A DNA stretch of 64,000 nucleotides from Caulobacter sp. BK020 (GTDB taxonomy: Bacteria; Pseudomonadota; Alphaproteobacteria; Caulobacterales; Caulobacteraceae), in assembly GCF_004342605.1 (NCBI RefSeq), contig NZ_SLZL01000002.1, positions 248,001 through 312,000 of the forward strand, written 5' to 3'. This document shows, piece by piece, positions 15,699-23,783 of the stretch (position 1 is its first letter; every line of letters begins with the position of its first letter). Below the pieces are notes generated by a model. It saw nothing but the letters and a program-made list of their open reading frames with translations. It was not told the DNA's origin and ran no database searches. Position numbers and translations under genes: made by a program.

Positions 15699-16607
15699 TT
15701 AGTCGACGAGGGTCTCGGCGGGCGAGGCCTCGGCCATGCAGAGGTCGATGAACGACTGCAGGATCGGGCTGTCATTGTCCTTGCGCCAGGCCATGTAGAG
15801 CTCGACCGGGCGATCCGGCGTGGTCTCCACGGGGCGGTACTGCACGTCGTCGAAATGCAGGCTCATGGCCGCCTCGGGCACCAGGGCCGCGCCCAGGCCG
15901 GCATGGACCAGGGCCAGCATCGAGTGGATCTGGGTGACGTGCTGGACGTAGTGCGGGGTCACGCCGTTGGCGTCGAACAGCGTGGTCAGCATGTTGTGGA
16001 AATAGCCCGCGCCCTCGGCCGAATACATGATCAGCGGCGCGTCGTCGAAGTCGGCCAGGGCCAGCGACGCCTTGGCCAGGCGCGGGTCGCCGGTCGGCAG
16101 GGCGGCGACCAGCGGCTCGGTCAGGACCCGGGCGGTGGCGAACTCGGCGCGCTCCATCGGCGGACGCACCAGGCCGATGTCGATGCGGCCGGTCAGCAGG
16201 GCCTCGACCTGCTCGCGGGTGACCATCTCGCGCAGGGTCAGGTCGGCATTGGGCAGCCGGGCCCGCGACAGGATCACCAGGCTGGGCAGGAAATTGTAGC
16301 CCGAGGCGGCGGTGAAGCCGATGGCGATCTGGCCGGCGTCGCCCACGGCGATGCGGCGGGTGGCCAGGGCCGCGCTTTCGGCCAGGCGCAGAATCCGGCG
16401 GGCCTCCAACAGGAAGGCCCGGCCCGCCGGGGTCAGCCGCACCGAGCGACTGGTGCGGTCCAGCAGGGTGACGCCGAGGATGCGCTCCAGCAGCTGGACC
16501 TGCCGGCTGAGGGGTGGCTGGGTCATGTTCAGCCGCTGGGCCGCCCGGCCGAAATGCAGCTCCTCGGCCGTGGCCACGAAACACCGCAGCTGACTCAGTT
16601 CGAACAT
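15699..16607 (-). CDS. LysR-type transcriptional regulator of the sugar-acid locus
   Basis: 302 residues from ATG 16607; the longer upstream frame is not LysR-like. The winged helix-turn-helix (residues 1-60) begins MFELSQLRCFVATAEELHFGRAAQRLNMTQPPLSRQVQ, split here at its usual landmarks: FGRAAQRLNMTQPPLSRQ is the canonical HTH. The effector-binding domain (about 90-295) follows, close to the CbnR/BenM branch. It lies between the dehydratase gene (stop 16729) and the esterase gene, all on the minus strand. It is the obvious candidate for the factor that recognises the repeated promoter block at 10047 and 17781, but this is inference; neither block shows a clear T-N11-A site. Confidence 0.9.
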   Translation of the reverse strand: MFELSQLRCFVATAEELHFGRAAQRLNMTQPPLSRQVQLLERILGVTLLDRTSRSVRLTPAGRAFLLEARRILRLAESAALATRRIAVGDAGQIAIGFTAASGYNFLPSLVILSRARLPNADLTLREMVTREQVEALLTGRIDIGLVRPPMERAEFATARVLTEPLVAALPTGDPRLAKASLALADFDDAPLIMYSAEGAGYFHNMLTTLFDANGVTPHYVQHVTQIHSMLALVHAGLGAALVPEAAMSLHFDDVQYRPVETTPDRPVELYMAWRKDNDSPILQSFIDLCMAEASPAETLVD

Positions 16608-16728
16608 CGGATAGCGCCCGCTGGTGATCCCGTGGACCGGCGAGGTTAGGCGCTTGGGTAGAGAAACGGTAGCCAGAGCCGCGGCTCTCGAGCCGCCGAC
16701 GGCCAGGCGGGCCACGGCGGCCACCGCC

Positions 16729-17652
16729 TCAGGCCTGGCCCAGGGCGCGCCGGATCAGAACCTGCAGCTCGGCCAGCTCGGCTTGGCTCAGGTCGGTCAG
16801 GGGCGTGCGGACGGGACCGGCGTCGCGGCCGATCACCTTCATCCCGGCCTTGACGATCGACACCGCATAGCCGCGACCGCGGTTGCGCAGGGCGATATAG
16901 GGCAGCACGAAATCGCGCAGGCCGGCCATCACCGCCGTCCGGTCCTGGGCCCGCACCGCCTTGTAGAAGCCCAGCGCCCATTCCGGCATGAAGTTGAAGA
17001 TCGCTGACGAATAGGTCGTCACGCCCATCTCCAGATAGGGCAGGGCGAAGGTCTCGGCGGTCGGCAAGCCGCCGACATAGGTCAGGCGGTCGCCCATCCG
17101 GGCGTAGACCCGCATCATGAGCTCGATGTCACCCACCCCGTCCTTGAAGCCGACAAGGTTGGGGTTGCGATCGCACAGCTTTTCGAGCGTGTCCTCGGTC
17201 AGGATGGCGTTGTCGCGATTGTAGACGATCACCCCCAGCGGCGTGGCCTTGCAGACCGCCTCGACATGGGCCGCCAGGCCCTCCTGGGTGGAGTTCATCA
17301 GATAGGGCGGCAGCAGCAGCAGGCCGTCGGCGCCGGCCGCGTGGGCCGCCTTGGCCAGGTCCACGGCGATGGCCGTGCCGTAGCCGCAGCCGGCGACGAC
17401 CGGGATCTTGCCGGCCGTTTCCTCGACCGCGGCTTGGACCACCCGGGCTACCTCGGGCGGGGTCAGGGAGAAGAACTCACCGGTGCCGCCCGCCGCGAAC
17501 AGGCCGGCCAGCTCGTGCTGAAGCATCCACGCGCAGTGCTCGCGATAGGAGGCCTCGACGAACTGGTGCTGGGCGTCGAAATGGGTGACGGGGAACGACA
17601 GCAGTCCTCCGCCGATCTGCCGGGCCATTTCGGACGGCGTCATTCTGCTCAT
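16729..17652 (-). CDS. kdgD: 5-dehydro-4-deoxyglucarate dehydratase
   Basis: 307 residues, taking ATG 17652 after a GAGGA ribosome site; a TTG just upstream at 17655 is also possible. It belongs to the DHDPS/NAL family of Schiff-base aldolases: [14 protein letters not shown] near residue 55 is the phosphate/carboxylate-binding GGTGE loop, Tyr144 lies in VIVYNRDN, and the Schiff-base Lys170 is in VGFKDGVGD. The YNRDNA and FKDG contexts fit KdgD, which turns 5-keto-4-deoxy-D-glucarate into 2,5-dioxopentanoate plus CO2 in the oxidative route for glucarate, galactarate and uronates. It has its own promoter block and leads the LysR-esterase run. No dioxopentanoate dehydrogenase or sugar-acid dehydratase gene is visible here. 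Confidence 0.88.
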   Translation of the reverse strand: MSRMTPSEMARQIGGGLLSFPVTHFDAQHQFVEASYREHCAWMLQHELAGLFAAGGTGEFFSLTPPEVARVVQAAVEETAGKIPVVAGCGYGTAIAVDLAKAAHAAGADGLLLLPPYLMNSTQEGLAAHVEAVCKATPLGVIVYNRDNAILTEDTLEKLCDRNPNLVGFKDGVGDIELMMRVYARMGDRLTYVGGLPTAETFALPYLEMGVTTYSSAIFNFMPEWALGFYKAVRAQDRTAVMAGLRDFVLPYIALRNRGRGYAVSIVKAGMKVIGRDAGPVRTPLTDLSQAELAELQVLIRRALGQA

Positions 17653-17727
17653 CAAGTCCTCGCTCGTCGTCGGTCCTTCTCGCCGGGAGGGCGTCGCGCC
17701 GTCCCGGCCGTGACCGTGGGGTCCAGC

Positions 17728-17781
17728 AAAGGCTATGGGCGGCGGCCCCGGCGGTCTAAGCCAAAGGCGCTATCGACCGAT
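17728..17781 (-). promoter_or_regulatory. Conserved promoter/operator block upstream of kdgD
   Basis: On the minus strand: ATCGGTCGATAG (17781-17770), four bases, TTTGGCTTAGACC (17765-17753), 17 bases, then TAGCCTTT (17735-17728), ending 75 bases before the start codon. Compared with the block at 10047-10100 the spacing is identical and only one base differs within the three elements. It begins 40 bases after the stop of the Crp-like gene. Confidence 0.6.
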
Positions 17782-17820
17782 GCGGGTTTTGGCTTGATGA
17801 CGCTAACGGCGCTGCAGGGG

Positions 17821-18570
17821 CTACACCTCGCCGCCGATCCGCTCGATCTCGTCGGCCAGGGCGGGCAGGTCGAGAACCCGCAGGGTGCGTCCGGTCTGGG
17901 ACACGATGCCGAGCCCGGCCAGCCGGTTCAGCTCCCGCGTCACCGGCTCGCGCTGGCTCCCCACCAGCACCGCCAGCTCGGCATGGGTCGGGCAGGGATG
18001 GATGACGGCTTCGCGGCCGTCTCCTCCCGCCGACGCCGCCATGCGCAGGAGTTCGATGTCGACGCGGCAGGCCACCGAGACGGCGTTCAGCTCGAACAGC
18101 CGATCGGTGAGGGCGCGAGTCAGATTGGCCAGATCCTCCAGGATCGCCCGCATGAAACGGGGCGACCGCTCGAACAGGGTCTGGACCAGCCCCTGGGGCA
18201 GGCGAGCAACCCGCACATCCTCCAGCGCCACGATGTTTACTGAACGCGGCAGGCCGTCGATGGCCGAGATCTCGCCGAAATAGCCGCCCGCCGAAATGCG
18301 CCGATAGCCGACCTCGCGGCCAGACCGGGCGTACTGGTTGGCCAGCAGCGCGCCCTTCAGCAGCAGGTGAATGCCGCCGCTATCATCCAGGCGTTGGACG
18401 ATCAGCTCGCCCTTGCCATAGTGAAGGTGCTCGATTTGTGGGGCCAGCGCCTCGATCTCCTCGCGCACCATGTGCCGGAACAGCCGGTTGGCGCGATAGT
18501 CGCCTTCTGGTGGAGACGTGATTGGCGTATGGCTCGGGGCGAGCGGGGACGAGGGGGGAATCACGGCCAT
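17821..18570 (-). CDS. Crp/Fnr-type cyclic-nucleotide-responsive regulator
   Basis: 249 residues from ATG 18570, preceded by AGGAG. The cyclic-nucleotide-binding beta-roll (about residues 35-125) keeps the phosphate-binding cassette FGEISAIDGLPRSVNIVA, with Gly99-Glu100 and Arg109-Ser110 in the positions that contact cAMP in Crp. It lacks the Cys set of Fnr. A dimer helix follows, then the winged helix (about 165-245), whose recognition helix reads Arg207-Glu208-P-V-T-Arg212, equal to the RExVxR of E. coli Crp that reads TGTG/CACA. The gene faces the TIR-cyclase operon across only 37 bases, and a TGTGC-N6-GCACA palindrome lies after that operon. It may read the nucleotide made by the neighbouring cyclase. 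Confidence 0.88.
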   Translation of the reverse strand: MAVIPPSSPLAPSHTPITSPPEGDYRANRLFRHMVREEIEALAPQIEHLHYGKGELIVQRLDDSGGIHLLLKGALLANQYARSGREVGYRRISAGGYFGEISAIDGLPRSVNIVALEDVRVARLPQGLVQTLFERSPRFMRAILEDLANLTRALTDRLFELNAVSVACRVDIELLRMAASAGGDGREAVIHPCPTHAELAVLVGSQREPVTRELNRLAGLGIVSQTGRTLRVLDLPALADEIERIGGEV

Positions 18571-18607
18571 CGAGAACGCTCCTGCACAGTCGATCCGGGG
18601 ACGACGA

Positions 18608-20671
18608 ATGGACAGCCGACCGCGCTACCGGGCCTTTATCAGCTATAGCCACCAGGACCGCAAAGCCGCCGAATGGCTGCATCGCGCGCTGGAAACCTAC
18701 CGCGCGCCGCGCCGCCTGACCACGAGCGGCGGCGCGGCGGCCATGCGGCGCCTGACGCCGATCTTCCGGGACCGCGACGAGCTGAGCGCCTCGCCGGACC
18801 TGGGCGGGGTGATCCGCGACGCGCTGGACCGTTCCGACGCCCTGATCGTGCTCTGTTCCCCGGCCTCGGCCGGGTCGCGCTGGGTGGACCAGGAGGCGGC
18901 CTACTTCCTGCGCGATCACGGTCTTGGCCAGATCATCTGCGTGATCGCGCCGACGACGCCGAAGGCGGCGCCCCTGGCTCAGGTGTTGCCTCCGGCCTTG
19001 CGGGCGGCCTTGCCGACGGGCGTGGAGCCTCTGGCCGTGGACCCGCGACGCGACGCCGACGGACCGCGCCTGGCGCGGCTGAAGATCGCCGCGCGGCTGC
19101 TGGACGTCAGCCTCGACCAACTGGTTCAGCGCGACGCTCGCCGCGGCGTGCGGGTGATGGCCGCCTTCACCACCGTGGCCTTGGCCGTGACCGTCGCGAT
19201 GGGCGCGATGACCGTCGCCACCCTGAAGTCCCGCCAGATCGCCCGCGACCAGCGCGACGAGACCGAGGCCCTGGTGGCCTACATGTTGGGCGATCTGCGC
19301 GAACAGCTGGAGCCGGTGGGCCGACTGGACGTCCTGGACGGCGTCGGCGCCAAGGTGCTGGCCTATTACGGCAAGGCGCGCACCGACCGCCTGGACGACC
19401 GGGCCTTGGCTCAGCGCGCGAAGGCCCAGACGCTGTTGGGCACGATCCGGGAACAGCGCGGCGACCTGGCCGGGGCTCGCGACGCGTTCGGCCAGGCCGC
19501 GGCCACGACCCACGAGCTGGCTCTCCGCGCCCCCAACAACGGCGAGCGCATCTTCGACGAGGCGCAGAACGTCTATTGGCTGGCCTATATGCAATGGCGT
19601 CAGGGCGACGAGGCCGGAGCCGAGCGCGGCTTCAAACATTACGGCGAACTGGCCCAGAAACTGGTGAGGCTTGACCCGACCCGCGCTGACTGGCGGCTGG
19701 AGGTCGCCTACGCCAAGAGCAATCTTGGCACCCTGTTACTGGAACAGGGGCGCGCGGAAGAGGCGCTGGCCACGTTCCGCGCCGCCTTGGCCGGCTTCGA
19801 GGCCGAACGGGCCCGGGCTCCCGATGATCAGGACCGCTTGGTCGACGCGGTGGACGCCCACGCCTGGGTGGCCGACTCCCTGGTCAAGCTGGGGCGTCCT
19901 CGTGAAGCCTATGCCGAGCGGGAGGGCGCGGCGGCCTTACTGGCCCGGGCCTCGGCCAAGGCGGCGTCCGACAAGCCGCTCGCGGCCCGCAGCCTCGCCG
20001 CCCAGCTGGCGCTAGCGCGGTTGGAGCTGGATCTGGGCCGGACCACGCGTGGCGCGGCGCGCTCGGCCCAGGCTCTAAGCGGGTTGCGCGAGCTGGTGGC
20101 CCTGGACCCGACCAACGCCCGCTGGCGCGAATACCTGTTGATCGGCCAGCTGGATGCGGTCGATTTCGCCGCCTGGTCGGGGCGACTGGGGCAGGCGCGC
20201 TCGGCCCAGGCCCAGGCCGCCGCCACTCTGGCCGGCCTTCGCACCGGCGACGAGGCCAAGACCTGGCGTGTCGACCTTGACGGGCGGCTGGACATGCAGG
20301 CGATCACCTTGGCGCGGCTCGACGGTGATCTGATGCGCGAACGGAGCCTGGCGCTGGCGCTGCTGGACCGATTGGACCACACGCCGGGATCGCGCGAAAC
20401 GGCGGCCGACCGCACGGCCCTCTATGGCGCAGCTCACCTGGCGGCGGGGCGGCCGGCGGCGGCGATCTCGACCCTGTCGCCGCGACGCGGGTCCCTGCCT
20501 TCGACCAGCCTCGACATCCTGGCGCGCGCCTACCAAGCCCAGGGCCAGTCAGACCAGGCCCAGGCGATTGTGACGAGCCTGCGAAAACAGGGCTATGCGC
20601 ATCCCGGTTTCCTTGCATTCTGGAGAGAGTCGCGCCCAGATGGCGCCGCTGTTCAAGGGGGTTTCACATGA
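18608..20671 (+). CDS. TIR domain - transmembrane - TPR protein
   Basis: 687 residues from ATG 18608. Residues 7-105 form a TIR domain: YRAFISYSHQDRKAAEWLH at strand A, FRDRDELSASPDL in the BB-loop region, and SRWVDQEAAYF with Glu97 at the usual catalytic glutamate of NAD-cleaving TIRs. One membrane helix spans about 183-205 (AAFTTVALAVTVAMGAM). The remaining ~480 residues are Ala/Leu-rich helical repeats of TPR type, for example LGTLLLEQGRAEEALATFRAALAGFEAE. TIR domains either consume NAD, make cyclic ADP-ribose-like signals or act as adaptors. The stop overlaps the next gene by four bases (ATGA). Similar TIR-TM-TPR proteins occur in many bacteria, mostly without assigned function. Confidence 0.85.
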   Translation: MDSRPRYRAFISYSHQDRKAAEWLHRALETYRAPRRLTTSGGAAAMRRLTPIFRDRDELSASPDLGGVIRDALDRSDALIVLCSPASAGSRWVDQEAAYFLRDHGLGQIICVIAPTTPKAAPLAQVLPPALRAALPTGVEPLAVDPRRDADGPRLARLKIAARLLDVSLDQLVQRDARRGVRVMAAFTTVALAVTVAMGAMTVATLKSRQIARDQRDETEALVAYMLGDLREQLEPVGRLDVLDGVGAKVLAYYGKARTDRLDDRALAQRAKAQTLLGTIREQRGDLAGARDAFGQAAATTHELALRAPNNGERIFDEAQNVYWLAYMQWRQGDEAGAERGFKHYGELAQKLVRLDPTRADWRLEVAYAKSNLGTLLLEQGRAEEALATFRAALAGFEAERARAPDDQDRLVDAVDAHAWVADSLVKLGRPREAYAEREGAAALLARASAKAASDKPLAARSLAAQLALARLELDLGRTTRGAARSAQALSGLRELVALDPTNARWREYLLIGQLDAVDFAAWSGRLGQARSAQAQAAATLAGLRTGDEAKTWRVDLDGRLDMQAITLARLDGDLMRERSLALALLDRLDHTPGSRETAADRTALYGAAHLAAGRPAAAISTLSPRRGSLPSTSLDILARAYQAQGQSDQAQAIVTSLRKQGYAHPGFLAFWRESRPDGAAVQGGFT

Positions 20672-21066
20672 CCGAGCCACTACCGATCGTCGAACTGGTC
20701 GTCGGCATCGCCGACAACATCAACTTCATGAACGTTCTCGATCCCCAGAATCCGATTCCGCTGTCGTTGAAACTCGACGCTCCGAGCCGATTGGTCTTCC
20801 GGTTGAGCGATGAGCTCATCCGTGTCGGCTGGACATTTCAGAAGCGTCCGATCCTCTTTACGGACGATTTCGGCATCAACTTCTCCAGCTACACCTGGAT
20901 CGAGCTGCTGTACGACGTGCCGCAAAAGCCCTTCACGTGCTTCATGATCGACTATGAAGACAATCGGGTCGGCGAATACATCTACAGCCTGTTCATGACC
21001 GACTCGCACAGGCAGAACATTATTCTGGACCCGAAGATCGAAAACGGCGGGGGCAAGGTGCCCTGA
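20668..21066 (+). CDS. Unknown 132-residue protein between TIR and cyclase genes
   Basis: 132 residues from ATG 20668, overlapping the TIR gene stop by four bases, which implies translational coupling. It has no signal peptide, membrane helix or recognisable domain. The composition differs from the flanking proteins: more Asp, Phe, Ile and Asn (segments such as LVVGIADNINFMNVL and FGINFSSYTWIELLYDV), predicting a compact beta-rich globular fold, and a C terminus ending NGGGKVP. Its fixed place inside the operon suggests a partner, sensor or inhibitor of the TIR or cyclase protein. No function is claimed. Confidence 0.75.
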   Translation: MTEPLPIVELVVGIADNINFMNVLDPQNPIPLSLKLDAPSRLVFRLSDELIRVGWTFQKRPILFTDDFGINFSSYTWIELLYDVPQKPFTCFMIDYEDNRVGEYIYSLFMTDSHRQNIILDPKIENGGGKVP

Positions 21067-22835
21067 CCCTCACGGTCTTCGACCAGAACGAGGTCGCCGG
21101 GCTGATCCAACGCGGTGAGATACTCGCCGCCTACGACCTCGCCCGCGCCGCCCTGGACGCCGGCGAGGTCTCGCGTGACGCCGCCTACGCTGTGGTGCTC
21201 TGCCTGGCGCGAACCGGAGCCGTGGATTTCGCCCGGGCCGAATATGTCCGCCTGGGACTGGACCGAGCGGGCGACGACCCCGACGCTATCGCCCTGGGCG
21301 CACGGCTCCTGAAGGATGTCGCCTTGGCCGCACGCGGTCCTCGCCGCGCAGCTTTCGCCCGGGCTTCGACGCGTCGCTATCAGTCGCTCTTCCAGCGGTT
21401 CGGCGGCCTCTACGGCGCCGTCAACGCGGCGACCATGACACTGGTCGCCGGCGACCGGCAGGGCGGCCAAGCCTTGGCGACCGCCGCCCTGGCGATTCCG
21501 CCGCCGGTGGGACTGACCGGAGAGGCCGCCTATTACGAGACGGCCAGTCGGGCCGAGGCGAGTTTCCTGCTCGGTGATCTGGACGCCGCGCGCGAGGCGA
21601 TGGACCGGGCTCAGGCCTGCGCGCCCCGGGCTTTCGCGGCCCATGCCTCGACGCTGCGCCAACTGGAAATGCTGTGCCGTGAGACGGGCGTCGATCCGGC
21701 CTGGCTGTCAGCCTTCCGGCCGCCGGCCTGCGCCCATTTCACCGGCCACATCCTGGACGCCACACGGGAGGGCGCCTTGAGCGGCGGGCTCGACAGCAAC
21801 CTGCGTCGCGAGGCGGACCGCGTGGTTCGGGAGCAGGGGATCGGTTTCGCTTACGGCGGTTTGGCCGCCGGCGCCGACATCGTCTTCGCCGAAGCCTTGC
21901 TGGAAGCCGGCGCTGAGCTTCACCTTGTCCTGCCCGTGAACCGGGAGTCCTTCGTCGCCGTGTCGGTCGCGCCCTTCGGACCCGACTGGATTCAACGGTT
22001 CGAGCATTGTTTCGCCCACGCCGCCTCGGTGCGCTACGCCTCGCAAGACCCCTATGTCGGCGACGAGCAGGTCTTCGCCTACGCCAGCCAGATCGCCATG
22101 GGCTGTGCGGTGCTGCGCGCCCAGACCTTGGCGACCGAGGCGGTCCAGGTGGGGGTCTGGGATGGCCATCCGGCCGCGGGACCGGCGGGGGTGGCGGTGG
22201 ATCTCGCCTATTGGGCGAAAGGCGGCCGTCGGCAGGAGATCATAACAGTCCGACGCCCGCCGCCGTCCCACGCGCCGCCGCCACGCGTGGGCCAGCCCGG
22301 CTCACGCGCCATGAAAGCCATGCTGTTCGCCGACGTGAAGGGCTTCGGGTCTCTACGCGACGACCAGATTCCCGCCTTCTTCGAGACGGTGATGGGACGG
22401 ATGGCCGAGGTCGTCGAAGGACTCGACGCTGGTCCCCGGCACGTCGAGACCTGGGGCGACGGCCTGTTTCTGGTCTTCGACCAGCCGATCGACGCCGCCC
22501 TCGCGGCCTTGGCGTTGCAGGAGGCTCACCGCGCCCTGGATCTTCGGGCCCTGGGCCTGCCGCGCGGCCTGGGCCTGCGGATCGGCGGTCACTACGGCCC
22601 GGTGCACCTGGGGGCCAATCCGCTGACCAGGACCCCGGCCGTGATCGGCGCCCACGTGGTGGTCGCCGCGCGCATCGAGCCCGATGTCGCGCCCGGATCG
22701 GCCTGTGTCAGCGAAGCCCTGGCTGGTGCGCTGGCCACCTTCCACGGCGACCGGGTGCGCTGCGGCTATGTCGGCCGCACCCAGGGGCGCAAGGGCTTTC
22801 CGGCGACCCCGATCTTCAACCTGGCTCGGGCCTGA
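21063..22835 (+). CDS. Helical repeat - SLOG-like - class III nucleotidyl cyclase protein
   Basis: About 590 residues if translation begins at CTG 21063, which overlaps the previous stop as CTGA and follows GGGGGCAAGG. The first standard start is GTG 21192, but clearly coding sequence (AYDLARAALDAGE) precedes it. From CTG: helical TPR-like repeats (1-210), then a Rossmann-like region (about 222-365) with GHILDATREG, GGLAAGADIVFAEALLEAGAELHLVLP, resembling SLOG/LOG nucleotide-sensor domains. Residues 417-590 form a class III cyclase domain: metal Asp424 (FADVKGFG), Asp466 (TWGDGLF) and Arg537 (AARIEP). The transition-state Asn expected in VNxAxR is Val533. The product may be cAMP, cGMP or another nucleotide, or the domain may have lost activity. 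Confidence 0.8.
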   Translation: MTLTVFDQNEVAGLIQRGEILAAYDLARAALDAGEVSRDAAYAVVLCLARTGAVDFARAEYVRLGLDRAGDDPDAIALGARLLKDVALAARGPRRAAFARASTRRYQSLFQRFGGLYGAVNAATMTLVAGDRQGGQALATAALAIPPPVGLTGEAAYYETASRAEASFLLGDLDAAREAMDRAQACAPRAFAAHASTLRQLEMLCRETGVDPAWLSAFRPPACAHFTGHILDATREGALSGGLDSNLRREADRVVREQGIGFAYGGLAAGADIVFAEALLEAGAELHLVLPVNRESFVAVSVAPFGPDWIQRFEHCFAHAASVRYASQDPYVGDEQVFAYASQIAMGCAVLRAQTLATEAVQVGVWDGHPAAGPAGVAVDLAYWAKGGRRQEIITVRRPPPSHAPPPRVGQPGSRAMKAMLFADVKGFGSLRDDQIPAFFETVMGRMAEVVEGLDAGPRHVETWGDGLFLVFDQPIDAALAALALQEAHRALDLRALGLPRGLGLRIGGHYGPVHLGANPLTRTPAVIGAHVVVAARIEPDVAPGSACVSEALAGALATFHGDRVRCGYVGRTQGRKGFPATPIFNLARA

Positions 22836-22873
22836 CCGCTTCGCGACGTGGTCGGAAGCCCTTATCGCCGACG

Positions 22874-22891
22874 ATGTGCAAATCCGCACAT
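22874..22891. promoter_or_regulatory. Crp-type palindrome ATGTGC-N6-GCACAT
   Basis: Perfect 6-bp arms separated by six bases (22874-22879 and 22886-22891), starting 39 bases after the cyclase gene stop. The layout matches the Crp consensus TGTGA-N6-TCACA except for C/G at the inner arm position. The Crp-like protein encoded at 17821-18570 has the RExVxR recognition helix that reads TGTG. The site lies 257 bases before the small gene at 23148. The rest of 22836-23147 shows no gene. Confidence 0.55.
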
Positions 22892-23147
22892 TCAAAGCGC
22901 CGAGCCCTCGGACATGGTTCGACTCGCAGGATGCGGCGACCCCAGCCGGAAGGCTGCGGAACGCCTCTGTCGATCGCCATCGCAGGAGCGCCGCCACAAC
23001 CTGCACCGTTTTCGGCCCGTCACCGCGGGTCGTCCAAGCGGCTTTTCGGGCCCGATCATCCCCATCGGTCGGGCCCATTCGCCGAACGCGTTTCCAGGTC
23101 GCGCCGATGTTCCAGTGCGGCCCCCACGTTGCATCAGGAACCTCGCC

Positions 23148-23375
23148 ATGTCTCTCGACGCAGCTGTCATCAAGGAATTTCGGGCCGCCGACGACGCGCG
23201 CCCCGGCGCGCTCGCCTCCGACCCTGCCGCAAGCATCCTCAAGCACGCCGTAAGGATCTGGGCGCGCGACCACGGCGTGGCCGAAACCGACCTGACCCGC
23301 GTGGCGGAAATGGTCATGGGTTTCGCGAAGTCGGCGGTCCGCGACTGCGAGCGCAAGATCCATGTCGTCGCCTGA
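23148..23375 (+). CDS. Small unknown protein (75 residues)
   Basis: ATG 23148 follows CAGGAA; the frame is open further upstream but without a better start. The product is 75 residues, mildly acidic at the N terminus and mainly helical (IKEFRAADDARPG, ILKHAVRIWARDHGV, VAEMVMGFAKSAV), with no signal peptide. It overlaps the next gene by 14 bases, so the two are probably translated together. It is the first coding sequence after the Crp-type palindrome. No family recognised; codon use is similar to its neighbours, supporting a real gene. Confidence 0.55.
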   Translation: MSLDAAVIKEFRAADDARPGALASDPAASILKHAVRIWARDHGVAETDLTRVAEMVMGFAKSAVRDCERKIHVVA

Positions 23376-23721
23376 CGTGCCGCTGCTCAAGATCCCGGGC
23401 GCGCTCCTGGCTCGCGCCAGAAGCCTGATTTCCGGAGACGAGGCGACCACGCCGACGGCGATGGTCGAAGTCCCGCCTTTCGCGCCCAAGTCGGAGGTCG
23501 GTGCCGAATGGGAACCGACCGCGCAGGACAAAAGCTTCTGGGCCAGCCTGGCCGCCGCCGACCGGCGCTTGGACGACCTGCGGCGCGCGATCGACCAGGC
23601 GGCGGCCGAGGCGATCGCCCGGGACGTCAACGCCAAGGCCCAGCAGATTCCCGACGCGCCCAGTCGATACGAGGCCGCCAAGCGGATGATCGCCGACGCG
23701 CTGGACGCGGAAAAATCATGA
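23362..23721 (+). CDS. Small unknown protein (119 residues)
   Basis: 119 residues, starting inside the end of the preceding small gene. A short basic/hydrophobic N-terminal part (LLKIPGALLARARSLI) is followed by a Pro-rich linker and a long amphipathic helix (about residues 60-115: SFWASLAAADRRLDDLRRAIDQAAAEAIARD, cited here by its ends SFWASLAAADRR and AIDQAAAEAIARD) that could form a coiled coil. No signal peptide or known domain. Gene pairs of this kind, where a small helical protein overlaps a coiled-coil partner, can be two-component complexes, but nothing here proves that. It ends before a cluster of hairpins at 23784-23854. Confidence 0.55.
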   Translation: MSSPDVPLLKIPGALLARARSLISGDEATTPTAMVEVPPFAPKSEVGAEWEPTAQDKSFWASLAAADRRLDDLRRAIDQAAAEAIARDVNAKAQQIPDAPSRYEAAKRMIADALDAEKS

Positions 23722-23783
23722 TCCTCGCCGCGATCGGGAAGGTTCAGGCCAGGGCGGCTCGATAGCCATCGATCGCCACGCCT

